A stretch of 64,000 nt of DNA from Athripsodes cinereus. Taxonomy: Eukaryota > Arthropoda > Insecta > Trichoptera > Leptoceridae. The stretch spans positions 992,001-1,056,000 of the forward strand of contig OX388310.1 in NCBI GenBank assembly GCA_947579605.1. The letters are read 5' to 3'. This document shows positions 23,314 to 35,075 of this stretch, piece after piece; position 1 is the first letter of the stretch; each line of letters opens with the position of its first letter. Both the position numbers and the translations under genes were made by a program. The notes under the pieces were generated by a model, which was not told the DNA's origin, did not search any database, and worked only from the letters and a program-made list of their open reading frames with translations.

Positions 23314-24172
23314 CTACAAAACAATAATAATATATTAAAACAATAATTACTAACTATGAGCAGCACTAGAAAAAAACAAAGAAGAAGTACATATAACAAT
23401 AAAATATTATTAATTATAGCGACTACATACTATTCTATGTGTCCGTGTATTTATTATGTTTAATGTTTCTCGTTTCCATATCACACCGACTCATCTCACA
23501 ATAATCTTTATTCATTTCATAACTAATTTTTAAATCAATGTTCCAAATCTGGCACAGCCTTTTTGAGATAACTCTAAAATGAGCAAATAAACTGAGAAAA
23601 TGAATATTTTTATTCCTTTTAAACATTATTTATATAAATTCGTGATTTATTTGTGTCGTTACTGGGTTTGCGAAATCCCTTTTTGATGTTTGTTGAAACT
23701 TGTATTGAAAAGGCATTTGCCTAGTAAGGTTTCTGCGGGTGCCGATTGCATACTCTTCATCACGTTGGTTTTACGGTCGCGAATGCGCACCAGTTTTTGT
23801 CCGTTGGTGGAATTGTATATTTTTTGTTTTATTTTTTTTCATTTTGTTATAATAATTATTAATTAAAATATTCTATGTTATGTATTTGTATTTTATGTGG
23901 ATCTAAATGTGTCTAATGATATGTAAAAATTTCAATAATTCGATGTAATAATTTGTTAAAAACGAAAAAACGTTTTATTTACTATGGATGCAGAATCATC
24001 CTCATTTTTTTTAGTTACAAAAAATAGCGGATCAACGTTCTTACCAAATTCAATTTAATCCAATGCATATCATTAGCAAAATTGGTCAAATCCTGGCTGA
24101 ACAATAGGGGCGAAGAATTTTGTGTGACGTGTCGGTCATATTTTATTTTGGTGTCAAATAAAAAGGCACTCG
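23314..24172. other. No firm gene
   Basis: A minus-strand frame at 23435-23626 reads HFLSLFAHFRVISKRLCQIW and a second patch near 23690-23830 reads NGQKLVRIRDRKTNVMKSMQ. Neither has a recognised family or clear splice sites, so they are noted but not called. Confidence 0.25.
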
Positions 24173-24218
24173 TAACTTCGCGCTCACACACAGAAACAAC
24201 GTAGAGAGCGCGAAGTTA
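24173..24218. repeat. Perfect 13-bp inverted repeat
   Basis: TAACTTCGCGCTC (24173-24185) and its exact inverse (24206-24218) are separated by 20 nt in a CpG-containing patch inside AT-rich DNA. It could be a dyad protein site or the ends of a tiny element. Confidence 0.6.
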
Positions 24219-24839
24219 GTCGCGTCCACGATATAACTGTTTTTGTTTTTTCTAACATATGTTACTACAAGTAAAATTTAATCAATCCTGTTATCCAAAC
24301 AACAATAAACCTACAATGCATTGCAATGAAAATAATGGAACTACAAATCAGTAAAAATAATGATCAGACAAAACAAGAGTTTTAAGATTATTCAACGGAC
24401 CGATTCAAATAGTAATACAATAATAACATATAGGTGAAATATCACATAAGGATATTTGGGCTGTTTAGTAAAATGTCTAGGGGCGATATGTTTTATGGGA
24501 AATCTGAGGAAGGTAGTAATTATATTTATCAAGTAGTTTACTAGTAGCCCCTTTAAATATATATTATCTAATAATTTTAATAAAATCTGATTAGAATCAT
24601 TAATTATTGTTAGATCGAAGAGTCGCTCGTCGCCTCGTTATTTTACAATGTGAATAAAAAATATACTGTTCAGCATATTTTATCTATTATAATATACATT
24701 CAGCTACCATCATAAATTATTTTGAATTATTTAAATAAGCTTCTTTCTTTTATTTGTACCATGCGTTTGGAAGCGCAAGATTGCTTGTTATCTACTCGTC
24801 TGAAATGCCGTTGTAGAATGTGTTGAGGTTAATTTTTTT

Positions 24840-24935
24840 TAATAATTGAGGTAGCCAGCGGACTGTGTGAATGAAATGAACATACAGATCATTGTCTTCT
24901 TGCCATAAAGATATGCCATTCAGGACTTGTGGAAT
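24840..24935 (-). repeat. Family A copy (antisense), diverged
   Basis: TGAGGTAGCCAGCGGACTGT, a GAACATACAGATCATTGTCT block and CCATTCAGGACTTGTGG follow the family A order. The 105-codon minus-strand frame that covers this (24792-25109) is therefore not treated as a gene. Confidence 0.5.
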
Positions 24936-25136
24936 ACCTACATACATACATTGATGTTTTTGCGCAAATCTACCTTTTATATAACAATCGAAAACATACC
25001 GAAAAAGTGGAGGTCCAAAAATTTCACATAAGATTTCATCATTTACTTGTTTAATTATAACTTCAGTGAAACAAAAACAAGACATCCGGGCGATATTCTT
25101 ATACAACATATTCCTTTATAAAAAAAATAGACTCAC

Positions 25137-25331
25137 CTAATAATTTGGTTACAGCTCCTTGTTGCGTCAGCATATGTTGCGCCAAGTCATAGTGTCTCAG
25201 TCCCAATCTGGATAGTTCCAGGAGACGATGATGGGAGAGCAGACCTGCTGCCAGTGGAGGTAGGGTACCCAGGGGGCCACCAGTGTATAAACCAGGGGCA
25301 CCACCTGGACCTGAAGATGATGAAACGGATA
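25137..25331 (-). CDS. Exon of an eyegone/toe-like Pax transcription factor (partial paired domain)
   Basis: A 195-nt minus-strand exon with a strong acceptor (TTTTTTCTTTCACAG) just above 25331 and a perfect GTGAGT donor at 25131-25136. It is phase 1 at both ends. It encodes a Ser/Gly/Pro linker (SVSSSSGPGGAPGLYTGG), then LLELSRLGLRHYDLAQHMLT and QQGAVTKLL. This aligns with the third-helix region of paired domains (family pattern I-V-E-L-A-R-L-G-I-R-P-C-D-I-S ... G-C-V-S-K-I-L), with E, L, R, LG, R, D, G, V, K and L kept but HY replacing PC. A degenerate, N-terminally incomplete paired domain is the mark of Drosophila Eyegone and Twin of eyegone, nuclear DNA-binding regulators of eye and appendage growth. 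The next exon should supply the C-terminal paired subdomain and is not in the window. The family link comes from memory of motifs, not a search. Confidence 0.68.
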
Positions 25332-25914
25332 CTGTGAAAGAAAAAATAAATAAATCAGTGATTAACCCATTGATGAGAACCATTCTTATTACATTAATTT
25401 AACATTAAAGAATTTCATCCAAAAACATGTCATACCTATTCAGTGGATATTCGCATTCAGTTATTGCTTGACACAAATCTATTCCCAAAGAAGACATGGT
25501 CAAGACTCTAGGGTCTCCTTTCTCCACTTCGAGACCAAATTTATAATAAATCTAGAATTTCTATAATCACTGTAGCTGTTTTTTTATAACATTGACACAC
25601 AAATTCACACGAATACCAACTTTAAGTTTTATTAAGTTGTTCGCTAACTTAGCCAAAATCGGGTAATTCGTACACAAATCATTATAATAATCACTAATTA
25701 CTTTAAATATTATGTAGGTATATAGAATGTAAGTTGTTCTCTGTAGATTGGTTTCCTATGCATTAAGGGTAGTCACGATGCGAGCATTGCTTTAACCAAT
25801 TAGGTCCTCTATATAATTATTAACATACACGCTCACTCATTTGGAATAGCTTTCAAATTCACGAAATTCGCGATAATTTTTAGAATCTAACTTACTTTGA
25901 TAATCGCGAGCCGG
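25332..25914. other. Intron sequence, nothing recognised
   Basis: This is the 3' end of the predicted 29.5-kb intron of the Pax-like gene. No repeat match is seen. Confidence 0.4.
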
Positions 25915-25975
25915 CTTTTAAGAGCTTCCGCTCTCATCATCAGGCTAGTGGAAAGACTGATGAATTATCGATACA
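25915..25975. repeat. Family D end fragment
   Basis: CGAGCCGGCTTTTAAGAGCT then TCCGCTCTCATCATCAGGCT, the conserved end of family D. Confidence 0.6.
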
Positions 25976-27319
25976 ACTTTTTTTTTTAATATTATAGAAA
26001 TATTATTTGACACAAAAATCTATATTGCGATTCAATGAAACTGACTACTTCGCGGTCTCGTGGGGTATGACAATCTGATGTTTTTATTCTTTACTCCCAA
26101 TTTCAGTCTCATTCCATTATTAGTTTTTTTGAATATTCATGTGTATGCCAAATGTATGTTACAGTATAAAATACAAAAAAATATTTGCAAACTTTGCTTG
26201 TTCCCTTACTGTAATTGATTTGATCTTTATTATGAATTATGCCATTATTGTCTGCTAGCGAAATACATTAAAATTATTAATTTATTTAAAACATCGTGAA
26301 ACTCAAACCGTGTTGAATGAATCTTTCTTAGAATTGATATATCTACTACATATTAAGTATGCATCAAGTCAATCATTAGAAATTATACACTACTGTTTTA
26401 GTCAAATTATAAACAAAATGCAACATGATGTAGGTAGTCAGCTGGCAGGGAACACTGGCGTTTCTTCTGTACGAGTCCGAAAGCCGGACTTTACGTGAGT
26501 TTTAGTAAACGCATTACCAATCCGAGAATGAAAAATTTTGCGCGCTTGTGTATGTAACTCGCCTGTTTAAGCGTAGCTGTACTTAAACGTGCGAAGCTGC
26601 ATAAGCAAGAAATAAGTTACATCATTTTGTCTCGCTTTCACATATGGTTGATTGCGTGGCTTATGATTGTTATCGTTTTATCTCGCTCATCCCGCACTAT
26701 CAGCATCAACAATCAGCAAAGATAAATAATGTGCTAATGTAGGTAAGTTTGTATAGTATAACTTTGCGATTTTAATATAGGGAATTAATCCCAACTTATT
26801 TAGATTGCAGTGAAATGCATCGGTTCTTGTCCTATTTTAAGGCATTTAAGGAATACTGAGCACAATTATAATTATGCAGTATAATAGAGCAAGTAGATTT
26901 TGTTATTTCAAAGATTTTTTTTTAATTTGATTAAGTTAGTGTTTAAATGTTGAATTTATTATCATAATCTTCTTATCACATACATTGTACTTTCTCTTAC
27001 TTTTATGTTATAATTAGGTAGGTGTATTTTTTTAATAAATTTATATTGAGGATGGGCTTACTCTGTGTGAAAACTCTAGACACGCCACTGGTAAGTAGGT
27101 AATAACCGATTATATTTAGTCTGAACGACTTGCTTCTTGCAACTCATTCATGGAATCATCTAATTCGTAATTACATACCTTGTACTGCGCTTCTGTTTCA
27201 CATACAGAGTCGTATCTAAGTCAAGTAAAGTGACTCATTTTGTTACATAAATGCTACGGCACATGCCACAGAATGATGTCAGAGATTATTCTATTTACAT
27301 TTTAAAGATCTTGAATTTA
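25976..27319. other. Intron sequence with a GC-richer island
   Basis: About 26430-26720 is less AT-rich and has many CGC and TTAAGCG-type words without a convincing open frame, so it could hold intronic regulatory sequence. TAGACACGCCACTG at about 27089-27102 resembles a lone hAT-type terminus (CAGTGGCGTG inverted) with no partner found. Confidence 0.3.
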
Positions 27320-27440
27320 TTGGTTTGCCACCTATCCTGAATGTCTTATTTTTTGTTGGCATAGAGAGAAAAAGTTGCATGTTTATTACATGCAGCTGAT
27401 TTGCTGGCTACATCACTTGTGGGATATGCTGTGATGAATT
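27320..27440 (+). repeat. Family A sense copy
   Basis: TTTGCCACCTATCCTGAATG, GCATGTTTATTACATGCAGC, TGATTTGCTGGCTAC and CACTTGTGGGATATGC match the 3' half of family A. Confidence 0.6.
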
Positions 27441-27499
27441 TCCAGGGAAACAAAAAACTTTGAGGAGTATAAAACATATTCATACTCTCATGAGTTTTT

Positions 27500-27735
27500 C
27501 CATAAGTGGGGTAGCCAGCGGACTAATTCCACGTAAAAAAACATGCAAATCATCTTCTACTTGTCAACAAAATCTTAAAATGCTCAATGAAAAACTTCAT
27601 CGCTGAACTAAAGATTTTAAATATTTTACAAGGGTTGTTTTTACGAATACCTGCATTTTACAGGACACACGAAAAGTTAAAGAAAAGATTGGGAACCCAA
27701 TTCTTTACTGGGAACTCTACGATAGTTCACAAACA
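27500..27735 (-). repeat. Family A copy (antisense)
   Basis: CATAAGTGGGGTAGCCAGCG, CATCGCTGAACTAAAGATTT, ACAGGACACACGAAAAGTTA and CAATTCTTTACTGGGAACTC follow the family order. Confidence 0.6.
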
Positions 27736-27809
27736 GTTATATGAATTTTAGGACCGCAAATAGGCAATTTTTAGTTTTTTTTTTAGGTTTACAATCATCC
27801 ACCCACTCT

Positions 27810-27965
27810 GGCACGGAATCTCCCACAAATGGGGTAGCTAGCGGACCATCTGCTTATAATAAAACATGCAAACCGACCTCTCTGAAAATCCTTTCTATAC
27901 GCTCATGTTACTATAATACATTTCATATGAACATCTTCAAATTTTCGAGGCTGTTTCAGGTATTT
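27810..27965 (-). repeat. Family A copy (antisense), third in cluster
   Basis: TCTCCCACAAATGGGGTAGC, TAGCGGACCATCTGC, AAACATGCAAACCGACCTCT mark it. With the two copies before it, this makes three family A copies in 650 bp. Confidence 0.55.
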
Positions 27966-28488
27966 CTTTGAATACAATAAAATTACTGTTTTCGGCTAAT
28001 ACACAGTTATTCTTTTTCCGCATTACCGACATATCGCTACCTTTTGTTGAATAAAAAAATATTTTATAAATAGATAAAGACTGATAAAAACAAATATATA
28101 TAAATATATAATAATGTTTTATTATGTAATGCAACTATTTTTATTTTATACTCGGATAAACTCGTGACTTTAAAATTCATTATTGAAAGAACCGCAGAAA
28201 ATGTATTGAAAAGTTGATTCGCTTTACAAAATGCAATAATAAATATTTAATTCCCAGCAATCACAATAATTTGCACAGAAGAAGATTTAAGTTCATCAAA
28301 CGAAACAATTTTTTTATTTCGCATTTTTATCGCCTCTGCTTTGATAGTAGTTTTTCGTGTTGTGTTGTGTTGTTGGTTGTAAGCAATGTCATGAAGAATT
28401 ATATACGTAGGTACAATTGTCACAATGTCGTGGTAATTGAAGCATTGTTGCAATAAGTGATTATGCCTAATAGCATGTTGGTAGTTAA

Positions 28489-28803
28489 TCTAATATATAA
28501 AATTCTCGTGTCACGGTGTGTGTTATCATACTCTTCCAAAACGGCTGGACCGATTTTGATTTTGTGTGCTTATCGGGTAGGTTGGAGAATCAGCCAACAT
28601 CTATTTTTCATATCCCTAAAAGGTAATAGACTTGAAGCGCGGTAGATACATTTTTTCGGAATGTTTGTGCTTCAACATCGATGTCCTTCAAGCATTAGCA
28701 ATATATTTGTCTTACAAACTTTCTCAACCAACGTCAGTTTAAAAAATGGAAGCAAAATTTGATCGGCCGCATGACCGATTTTTTATTTGAATTACCGATC
28801 TAG
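28489..28803 (+). mobile_element. Short non-autonomous Helitron
   Basis: The 5' end TCTAATATATAAAATTCTCG then TGTCACGGTGTG and AACGGCTGGACCGATTTTGA is the widespread arthropod Helitron start. It ends CTAG with T following and A preceding, as expected for A^T insertion. A GC hairpin (ATCGG...CCGAT) lies just inside the 3' end. It has no Rep/helicase coding capacity (315 bp). A partial relative lies at 45173-45340. Confidence 0.75.
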
Positions 28804-30106
28804 TATAAATCTTTGGTGCTTGAGCATAATATTGAAAAAAAAAATAGAATAAAATAAATAAATAAAATTTAAAACAATTACCTTCCTTTGTTACATTATT
28901 TTCAGAGCAACGCAAGGCATATCATGAAAACCGTAATATTAATTACTGAATGGGCTCTTATGTTCAGTAGATTCATGAACAACAAAATAATATGCGCTAT
29001 CAAAGCAGCAATAGTTCATTATTAAATACATTATCTTATAACTACAGTAAAATTACATACCAACACGATTTCTTAGCGATTTTCTTAAACATTGTATCCG
29101 CACAGTATTAGACAATGAAACCGATAGGGTAAAATCTTTTGATACATTATGCCTTATTGTATCTACATTTAACTGTTTTCTTGATTTTAAAATGTTTTAA
29201 TATAATTTTGTTAAAATAACTGACGAATCTTCTTTTTCTTGCATTGTATCTTTTCTCTTTTTCATTTCAGCATAACTATACATTTGGCTAAGGTATAATA
29301 TTTATCAATGAATATTTTTTTATTCATTTAGGAGGAATCGTGAAAGCGGATCAATTGCTTTTGATGCATGAAAAAAGTTCAAGGCGTGAATTTGCAATAG
29401 ATTTGCGATTATTAGGAATATCGTGAAAAAAAATTGCACAAAGATTTTTAAAATAGGTAGGTATTAAAAAAAATGGAAATGAACAAAAGAAAAACGGTCT
29501 TTTTAAAGTTTTTTGTCGAACAGAATACATATCCACTTTTCATGCTTTCAAGCGGGCAGTCAGGGACCACCCTTTCTCTCAAAATTTTGGCTATATTTCC
29601 TAGTCTTATTTCCTAGCTACTCTTCCCTCTTGTACCACCTCTCTTCCTCCTCTAAAGTTTTTTTTTGAAATTTTCATGAAATTGGGTAGGTACATTGGAA
29701 GAAATCGCTCCCCGTCGAAAAACACGCTTTGTGTATGTATATTGATTGTATTTAATTTAAATATGTTTCTGTGTAAAATTGCTTATAATCAAAATATACT
29801 GGAATGAGTAAATAAAATATACCTACCTATTTCTAAACTGTAATAGATTAACAGCAAGCAATAGGTATAATAATTGTAAGGTAAATAATTCGGGAAAATT
29901 CAGAAGCTGGATTTGAACATGAACCAGTTCATCGTGACCTGTTCAGAAAAATTCAAATATTTTATTTTGCAGATTACTCTTGATACAGTCCAAAGACGAT
30001 CTTAATCTTGTCTTGATCTTAATTTCTGGTGGATTGTCTTGAGAAGAATAGAATCCATAGTCAAAAAAACATGCATGCCAATCCCGCACTAGCCGAGAAT
30101 AGTCGT
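28804..30106. other. Intron sequence, nothing recognised
   Basis: AT-rich. A family B-like scrap (CTTTGTGTATGTATATTGAT then TGTATTTAATTT) lies at about 29728-29760. Confidence 0.35.
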
Positions 30107-30150
30107 TTCCATATTGACATGAGTTTCCATATTGACGTTTCCATATTGAC
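30107..30150. repeat. TTTCCATATTGAC direct repeats
   Basis: Three copies of TTTCCATATTGAC with short spacers stand directly before the perfect hairpin at 30151. Confidence 0.7.
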
Positions 30151-30201
30151 ATTACATACTTTGTCACATAGTTGTTTGTACTATGTGACAAAGTATGTAA
30201 T
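30151..30201. repeat. Perfect 21-bp hairpin
   Basis: Arms 30151-30171 and 30181-30201 are exact inverses (ATTACATACTTTGTCACATA + G) around a 9-nt loop. It could be a small-RNA hairpin, a relic of terminal inverted repeats, or a cruciform site. No mature-arm mismatch pattern typical of miRNA precursors is seen. Confidence 0.75.
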
Positions 30202-31784
30202 ACAGAAGTAATTTTACTGTTCTTTGTTCACTTAATAATTATTGAGTAGGAAAAACTGTACTAATATATCGAATGAAATTCCATAAATTATACATTACAA
30301 CACAAATTATAATATGTAAAATACAAAGAATATATTTTACTCCACAATACTTGATCCTAATGAAAACAAAAAACAATTTAATTAAAGATGAAAAAAAAAC
30401 AAGTATTAATTTTCTTAATATCCAACAATTAACACCTGATCGTTTAATAAAAAAACAAATTGCTTACACACAACCAGCAATTAATTAATTACTTGAGAAA
30501 ATAACACTTATAATGGTTAACACCCGATGTATGATTACCATTTTTACCCTTAGATCGCGTATGATTAAAGGAATAAATAAATAAATAAAACTTGTAATTA
30601 TGTATACAATGTGTGAACATCGTTGAGCATTAATATGATAGTAATTAGTATGAAACAAGAATTTGAATCAAAAGGCTAAAGGTGGAATGTATTACAAGCA
30701 ATGTAGGAAATCAGGTGTTACCTGAAATGACTGTTATGAATTTGATTCTTAAACATGCATACACATTCTGTGTTACTATATTATGTGGACTTCATATGAT
30801 ATATTTCATCGATTTTCTGTTTATACTTTTTGGCATTGTTTTATTTTGGGAATAATGAATTTTGAACTGAATTCCATAAAGGTTATTCTCTATCCTAAAA
30901 ACAGAAAGTTGAAACATTCTAATTAGATTATCACCATTTCGTTTCTGTTTTATTATAAAACGTCATAAATAATCAGATACAAATTTGTATTTTTTTTTTG
31001 GTAAGTCTTGCCCCAGAACAGACCTTAGTCTAGTAGGGGAATATATTCCATAATTTTTATCTTTTTGTTTGTTTGTACATAGGTATTTACTGTTTTTTTG
31101 GAATAAATAAATAAAAAAATATATAGGTATATCATCATCTACATAAACATCTACAATAATTCATACCTTGAAGATGGGTCGCAGAAAGGTCGGTAGTTTA
31201 ATAAAATCAGATACGGTATAACCGATAAACAACAACATTCTAGAAAAAAATCTACTTGCACTTACTTGGATTCAAAAAGATGCATTCACTAATATTATTA
31301 TTTACTAATATTAATTTAATTTATTTCTTTGTGGGACTTTTAGCAAATACCTATATCGTCATTGAAATTTGAAACTGAAAATCCAGAAAACTCTTGAATA
31401 TATTCGTATATATAGTTAATAAAAATAAAGCAATTAGGATTCCTTAACATTTGACCACACATTAGATTTTTTCTCAAAATGTCAATTTTCTGGCATTGCT
31501 TATTACATGATATTATTTTAATTTAAAACTCCACATTTTATAAATTACATACCGGTGTACATAGATGTAGGTAATGTTATTACACGGGCCTTCCTTTCTG
31601 AATGTATAATTGATTAATAAGCATAGGTGGTGAACACCGTTTAACATTATAAATATTATTATACCTAGTACTTACCTCTCCTAATGAGATGGTAATCGCC
31701 TGTATCTAGAAGATAATGTAAATATATGTAGGTTCGTATAACGCTGAATGAATAATAATATAATTATATGCATCGTACTAAGAT
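30202..31784. other. Intron sequence, nothing recognised
   Basis: AT-rich with a TAAATAAATAAA-tailed stretch near 30585 that may be a LINE end. A 71-codon frame at 30273-30488 is AT-rich noise. Confidence 0.35.
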
Positions 31785-31835
31785 CGGGTTTGCCACCCAT
31801 CCCGAAAGTCTTATTTTTTAATAAGACTGAGAGGG
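31785..31835 (+). repeat. Family A sense scrap
   Basis: GGGTTTGCCACCCATCCCGA then AAGTCTTATTTTTTAATAAG. Confidence 0.5.
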
Positions 31836-31879
31836 GCAGATAATAATATGTGGTGTTAGATATAAAGGCTTAGTGGGTC

Positions 31880-32285
31880 AATATTGTCGATCGACGGTAA
31901 TTGGTGGAAGTTCATGTTAAATTAATAAAAATAAAACTGTTCACTGTGTCGGTATTTAGGTCGTAGAATTCCATAATGAAATAAATAAAACATTTGTTTT
32001 TAATAAATAAAACAATCGATGAGATTATAATCAAAAAACAAATGTCTTTTGATTTCAAATATTGGTATATACCTATATTGAATAAATAAATTTCAAAAAT
32101 TACCTAAACTTTCATATTTAGTATTTCCACAATGACTTTATTAACTGTGAGTCGGCTTTCCAGAGCTTCCACTGTAATCATCAGGCTAACGAGAGTCTAA
32201 AAATTAGCCTGATGATGAGAGCGGAAGCTCTTGAAAGCCGGCTCGCGATTTACATATAAAGTCACGGTAGAAATATTTCTTGTCG
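31880..32285. mobile_element. Family D element with internal inverted repeat
   Basis: It starts ATTGTCGATCGACGGTAATT and ends with AAAGTCACGGTAGAAATATT. Near the 3' side, GAGTCGGCTTTCCAGAGCTT (about 32150) and the inverse AAGCTCTTGAAAGCCGGCTC (about 32225) pair imperfectly around TCATCAGGCTAA...TTAGCCTGATGA. This shows two family D ends head to head. Confidence 0.5.
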
Positions 32286-32553
32286 TGGATACATATTGGA
32301 TCCAAAATATTTAATGCAACTCAATATAATATGTAACTTCTGACGTGTATACCTTAATGTATCCGAGATTCTCATTTAATCTATGTATTTATCTATATTT
32401 ATAATATAACGTGGATATAATGTCTTAGAATTGATGAATTGTACAATGACCATGATATGCTTTGGCACGTAAACGACACTTTAATGTTGTCCAATAATAA
32501 TAATAATTAGTGTTTTATTTTTATTAATTTACTAAGGCTTTGCAAAAAGGTAC

Positions 32554-32708
32554 CAGAGCCCGTAGACAATTTGTACTTGGCGATCGCCTACAAACGAATT
32601 TTCGTCAATAACTGCAACAATAACGCATAATTATACGGTACGTGTAGGTAGATTGTCGAAAAGTTCGCCAGTAGACGATCGCTAAGTACAAATTGTCTAC
32701 GGGCTCTG
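32554..32708. mobile_element. 155-bp terminal-inverted-repeat element, copy 1
   Basis: The ends CAGAGCCCGTAGACAATTTG and the inverse frame a 155-bp element with about 30-bp terminal inverted repeats. Copy 2 at 41967-42121 differs at a single base (GTTCGCCAG versus GTTCGTCAG). The CAGAG...CTCTG ends recall hAT, but no 8-bp duplication is visible. It lies within the Pax-like intron. Confidence 0.8.
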
Positions 32709-33589
32709 AAGGATTCTAAGTTATACACTAGAGACAATAATCTTGACTGGGTTGTGTTTTTAGAACATTGACCAAAAAGATTATCGTTGGAAAATCCACA
32801 AGTCTTCCGAGAACCTGGACTGCTCTCTTGGAGAATATATCGTCTTTATAATAACGAGAATATCATGGAAAGAGGTGACTCAAGTCAGAATAATGATCAG
32901 AATCATTCAGAATGTAAGCTGTTTGTTTTTAATATAAAATGTTGTATTGCAAACATGATGTAGATATGTACAAGCATTTAATTTAAAATGATTAATTATT
33001 TTATATTATCAATTATTATAATCACTTATTAAAAACATTTGTTTTTATATGAGCATGTCCTGATGTGAACATCTGGATTAATTATTATTTATAAGTACAC
33101 GGCATAACAGAATACCTACTTAGTAAATTTATTTGTACATTTGTTCTTTTACTACTTTTACTAATTTATTTATTGATTTATTTATTTATTTTGTATATAT
33201 TTATTTATTTTTACCTATTATTTATTCATTTGTTCATTTGTTCGTTTGTTCTTTTATTCATTCATTTATTTATTCATTTGCTATTGATTTATTAATTTGC
33301 TGATGTGATTACTTTTTTGTTTTTTTTTGTAAGACGTATTAAGTAATTGTATGTTTTTTTAAATATTTTTTCACGCAACACGCCTCGATACAGGGCAATC
33401 TAGTGAGGCTGCTGCAACTTAATTGTAGCCAATTGGTGATAGGTATATTATCTCCACGTTTGTACATTGATATTGATTGAATAAAGTATTTAATTAATTT
33501 AATTTAACTTTAAAGGGATCACAATGATTATTTATCTTTATAAGTTTTGTTCAAAAATGGCTTCTCTTAAATTGCTTAAACGTTCAACT
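32709..33589. other. Intron sequence, low complexity
   Basis: A weak LINE scrap lies near 32865-32895 (ATCATGGAAAGAGGTGACTC resembles 59200). About 33160-33290 is TTTA/TTCA low-complexity sequence. Nothing else. Confidence 0.35.
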
Positions 33590-33702
33590 ACTTACATACT
33601 TACTTCCGATGGCGGAGAAGCCCTTGCAGGATCTTTGCCTCCGAAACAGTAGATGTCCAAGCCTTTCTATCTTGAGCAATGGAATGCCAGTCGTCGTCAA
33701 AT
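33590..33702 (-). pseudogene. LINE C-terminal fragment
   Basis: The minus strand reads DDDWHSIAQDRKAWTSTVSE then AKILQGLLRHRK and a stop. The DDW..IAQDR..W form is a recurrent LINE C terminus. 5' truncated. Confidence 0.5.
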
Positions 33703-34339
33703 ACTGAAGTTAAAATGTGAACAGTCATAATAATTTGGAGTGGAGATTCTCTTTTTTTTTATTCTGCAATGACATATTCTCCAGTTCACTTTAAAATCCA
33801 GTATCTACTAAATACTATAATATATTATTATCTTTATCGAACTAATAGGCTCCATGTTGATTGACGATTTAGGTGTATAGGAGAATAAGTATTATAATAT
33901 TATTATTTCCTATAAGATCTTCCCTTAGGCATAAATAAGACAGTTAGGTGTATGTACAATGGAAGCCGCATCAGGAGACAGATGTCTGCCGGAAAAAAAG
34001 TGATTGAGGAGGGAAACGTGACATGGGGGATCAGTTAAATGTGTAGCTACTGTACCTATCTACTAATAATACTAATAATAATGTCATGTCGTATAAAATG
34101 CTACCTGATAAAGGGGGCTCATTATAGTAAATTATTGCACCGTTTAGAACCTTATAGGTATTATCCTTACTAAATATTCTATCGAATGAAAAAGATTGAA
34201 ACAGTTGTAAATCGAAATCCTGTTCATCAAAGTAAATATTGTAGCAAGGATTTTTTTTTAGATGATAAATTATTACGCTTAGCTATTGTGCTTCATGTGA
34301 CATAGTTATTATGTTGATCAAATCTTGTCATAACAATGC
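33703..34339. other. Intron sequence, nothing recognised
   Basis: No supported feature. Confidence 0.35.
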
Positions 34340-34510
34340 AGGTCGCTCTCCCCGTACCAACAAAAGTTTAGTTATTCTGGATGAGTGGCATACCTCATTG
34401 CTGAACTAAAGATGTTAACTGTCAGTTTCACGAATACCTGCCTCTTACGGGACACACAAAAAATAACAGAAAAGAGTGGCACATTAATTAAATCTTTACT
34501 GGGGACTCCA
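34340..34510 (-). repeat. Family A copy (antisense)
   Basis: GCAGGTCGCTCTCCCCGTAC, CTGGATGAGTGGCATACCTC, ACGGGACACACAAAAAATAA and TTTACTGGGGACTCC, in family order. Confidence 0.55.
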
Positions 34511-34529
34511 TGTTAAATACATTATTAGT

Positions 34530-34712
34530 TCATCGATTGAGGGACGCCGAAGACCCGGTAGGAGACAGATATCCTGGCTGCGAAACATAAGAGAGTGGAC
34601 CGGCATCCGAAGTGTGGAAGAGCTGTTCCTAGCAGCGCAGGACAGGGACAAGTTCGCCGAGGTGATCGTCGACGTTGGGGGGACTCGACAAGGTACTTGA
34701 AGAAGAAGTTCA
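34530..34712 (+). pseudogene. LINE ORF2 C-terminal fragment
   Basis: The plus frame reads RRPRRPGRRQISWLRNIREW then TGIRSVEELFLAAQDRDKFA and EVIVDVGGTRQGT, ending in a stop. GRR..SWLRN.REWTG..S.EEL..AA.DR..FA is the standard C-terminal end of RTE/R1-like LINE proteins. It is intact in frame but 5' truncated at the same point as the copy at 15789. Confidence 0.65.
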
Positions 34713-34787
34713 TCGATGGAGTATACCACCCATCCTGTTTGTTTTAACATTTAGGTATTGGAACGGAGAGAACAAGTTGCACTATAA

Positions 34788-35075
34788 TGAGCGGTGTGGC
34801 GTGGGAAAACGCTTTTGCTTTTTAATCACGAGGTCCCGAGTTCAATTCCCGACCAGGGCAAAATGAATAATGATCTTTTACAAATTATACTGTATCTGGG
34901 TTTTACAATATACCTATATGTATTTACTTAAATGTTTTTGGTGTATTTTATGTAACATGTGTATCGTCGCGTTAGTACCCATATTACAAGATTCATATCT
35001 TAATTTGGGAGTAAAGCTCGATTTATGTAAATTGTATATAATAGGTATGTTATGTAAAGGCACTTGATCTTCTCC
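34788..35075 (+). mobile_element. tRNA-derived SINE, family 2
   Basis: The tRNA-like head (GAGCGGTGTGGCGTGG...) has a B box in GAGTTCAATTCCCGACCAGG. The body shares GTGTATCGTCGCGTTAGTAC and ACAAGATTCATATCTTAATT with the copy at 41595. Overlapping 60-80-codon frames here are not genes. Confidence 0.65.

Noticed and set aside
24792..25109. 105-codon minus-strand frame just after the Pax-like exon donor
   Set aside because: Its DNA contains a diverged family A repeat (24840-24935), so it is repeat-derived and not an exon extension.
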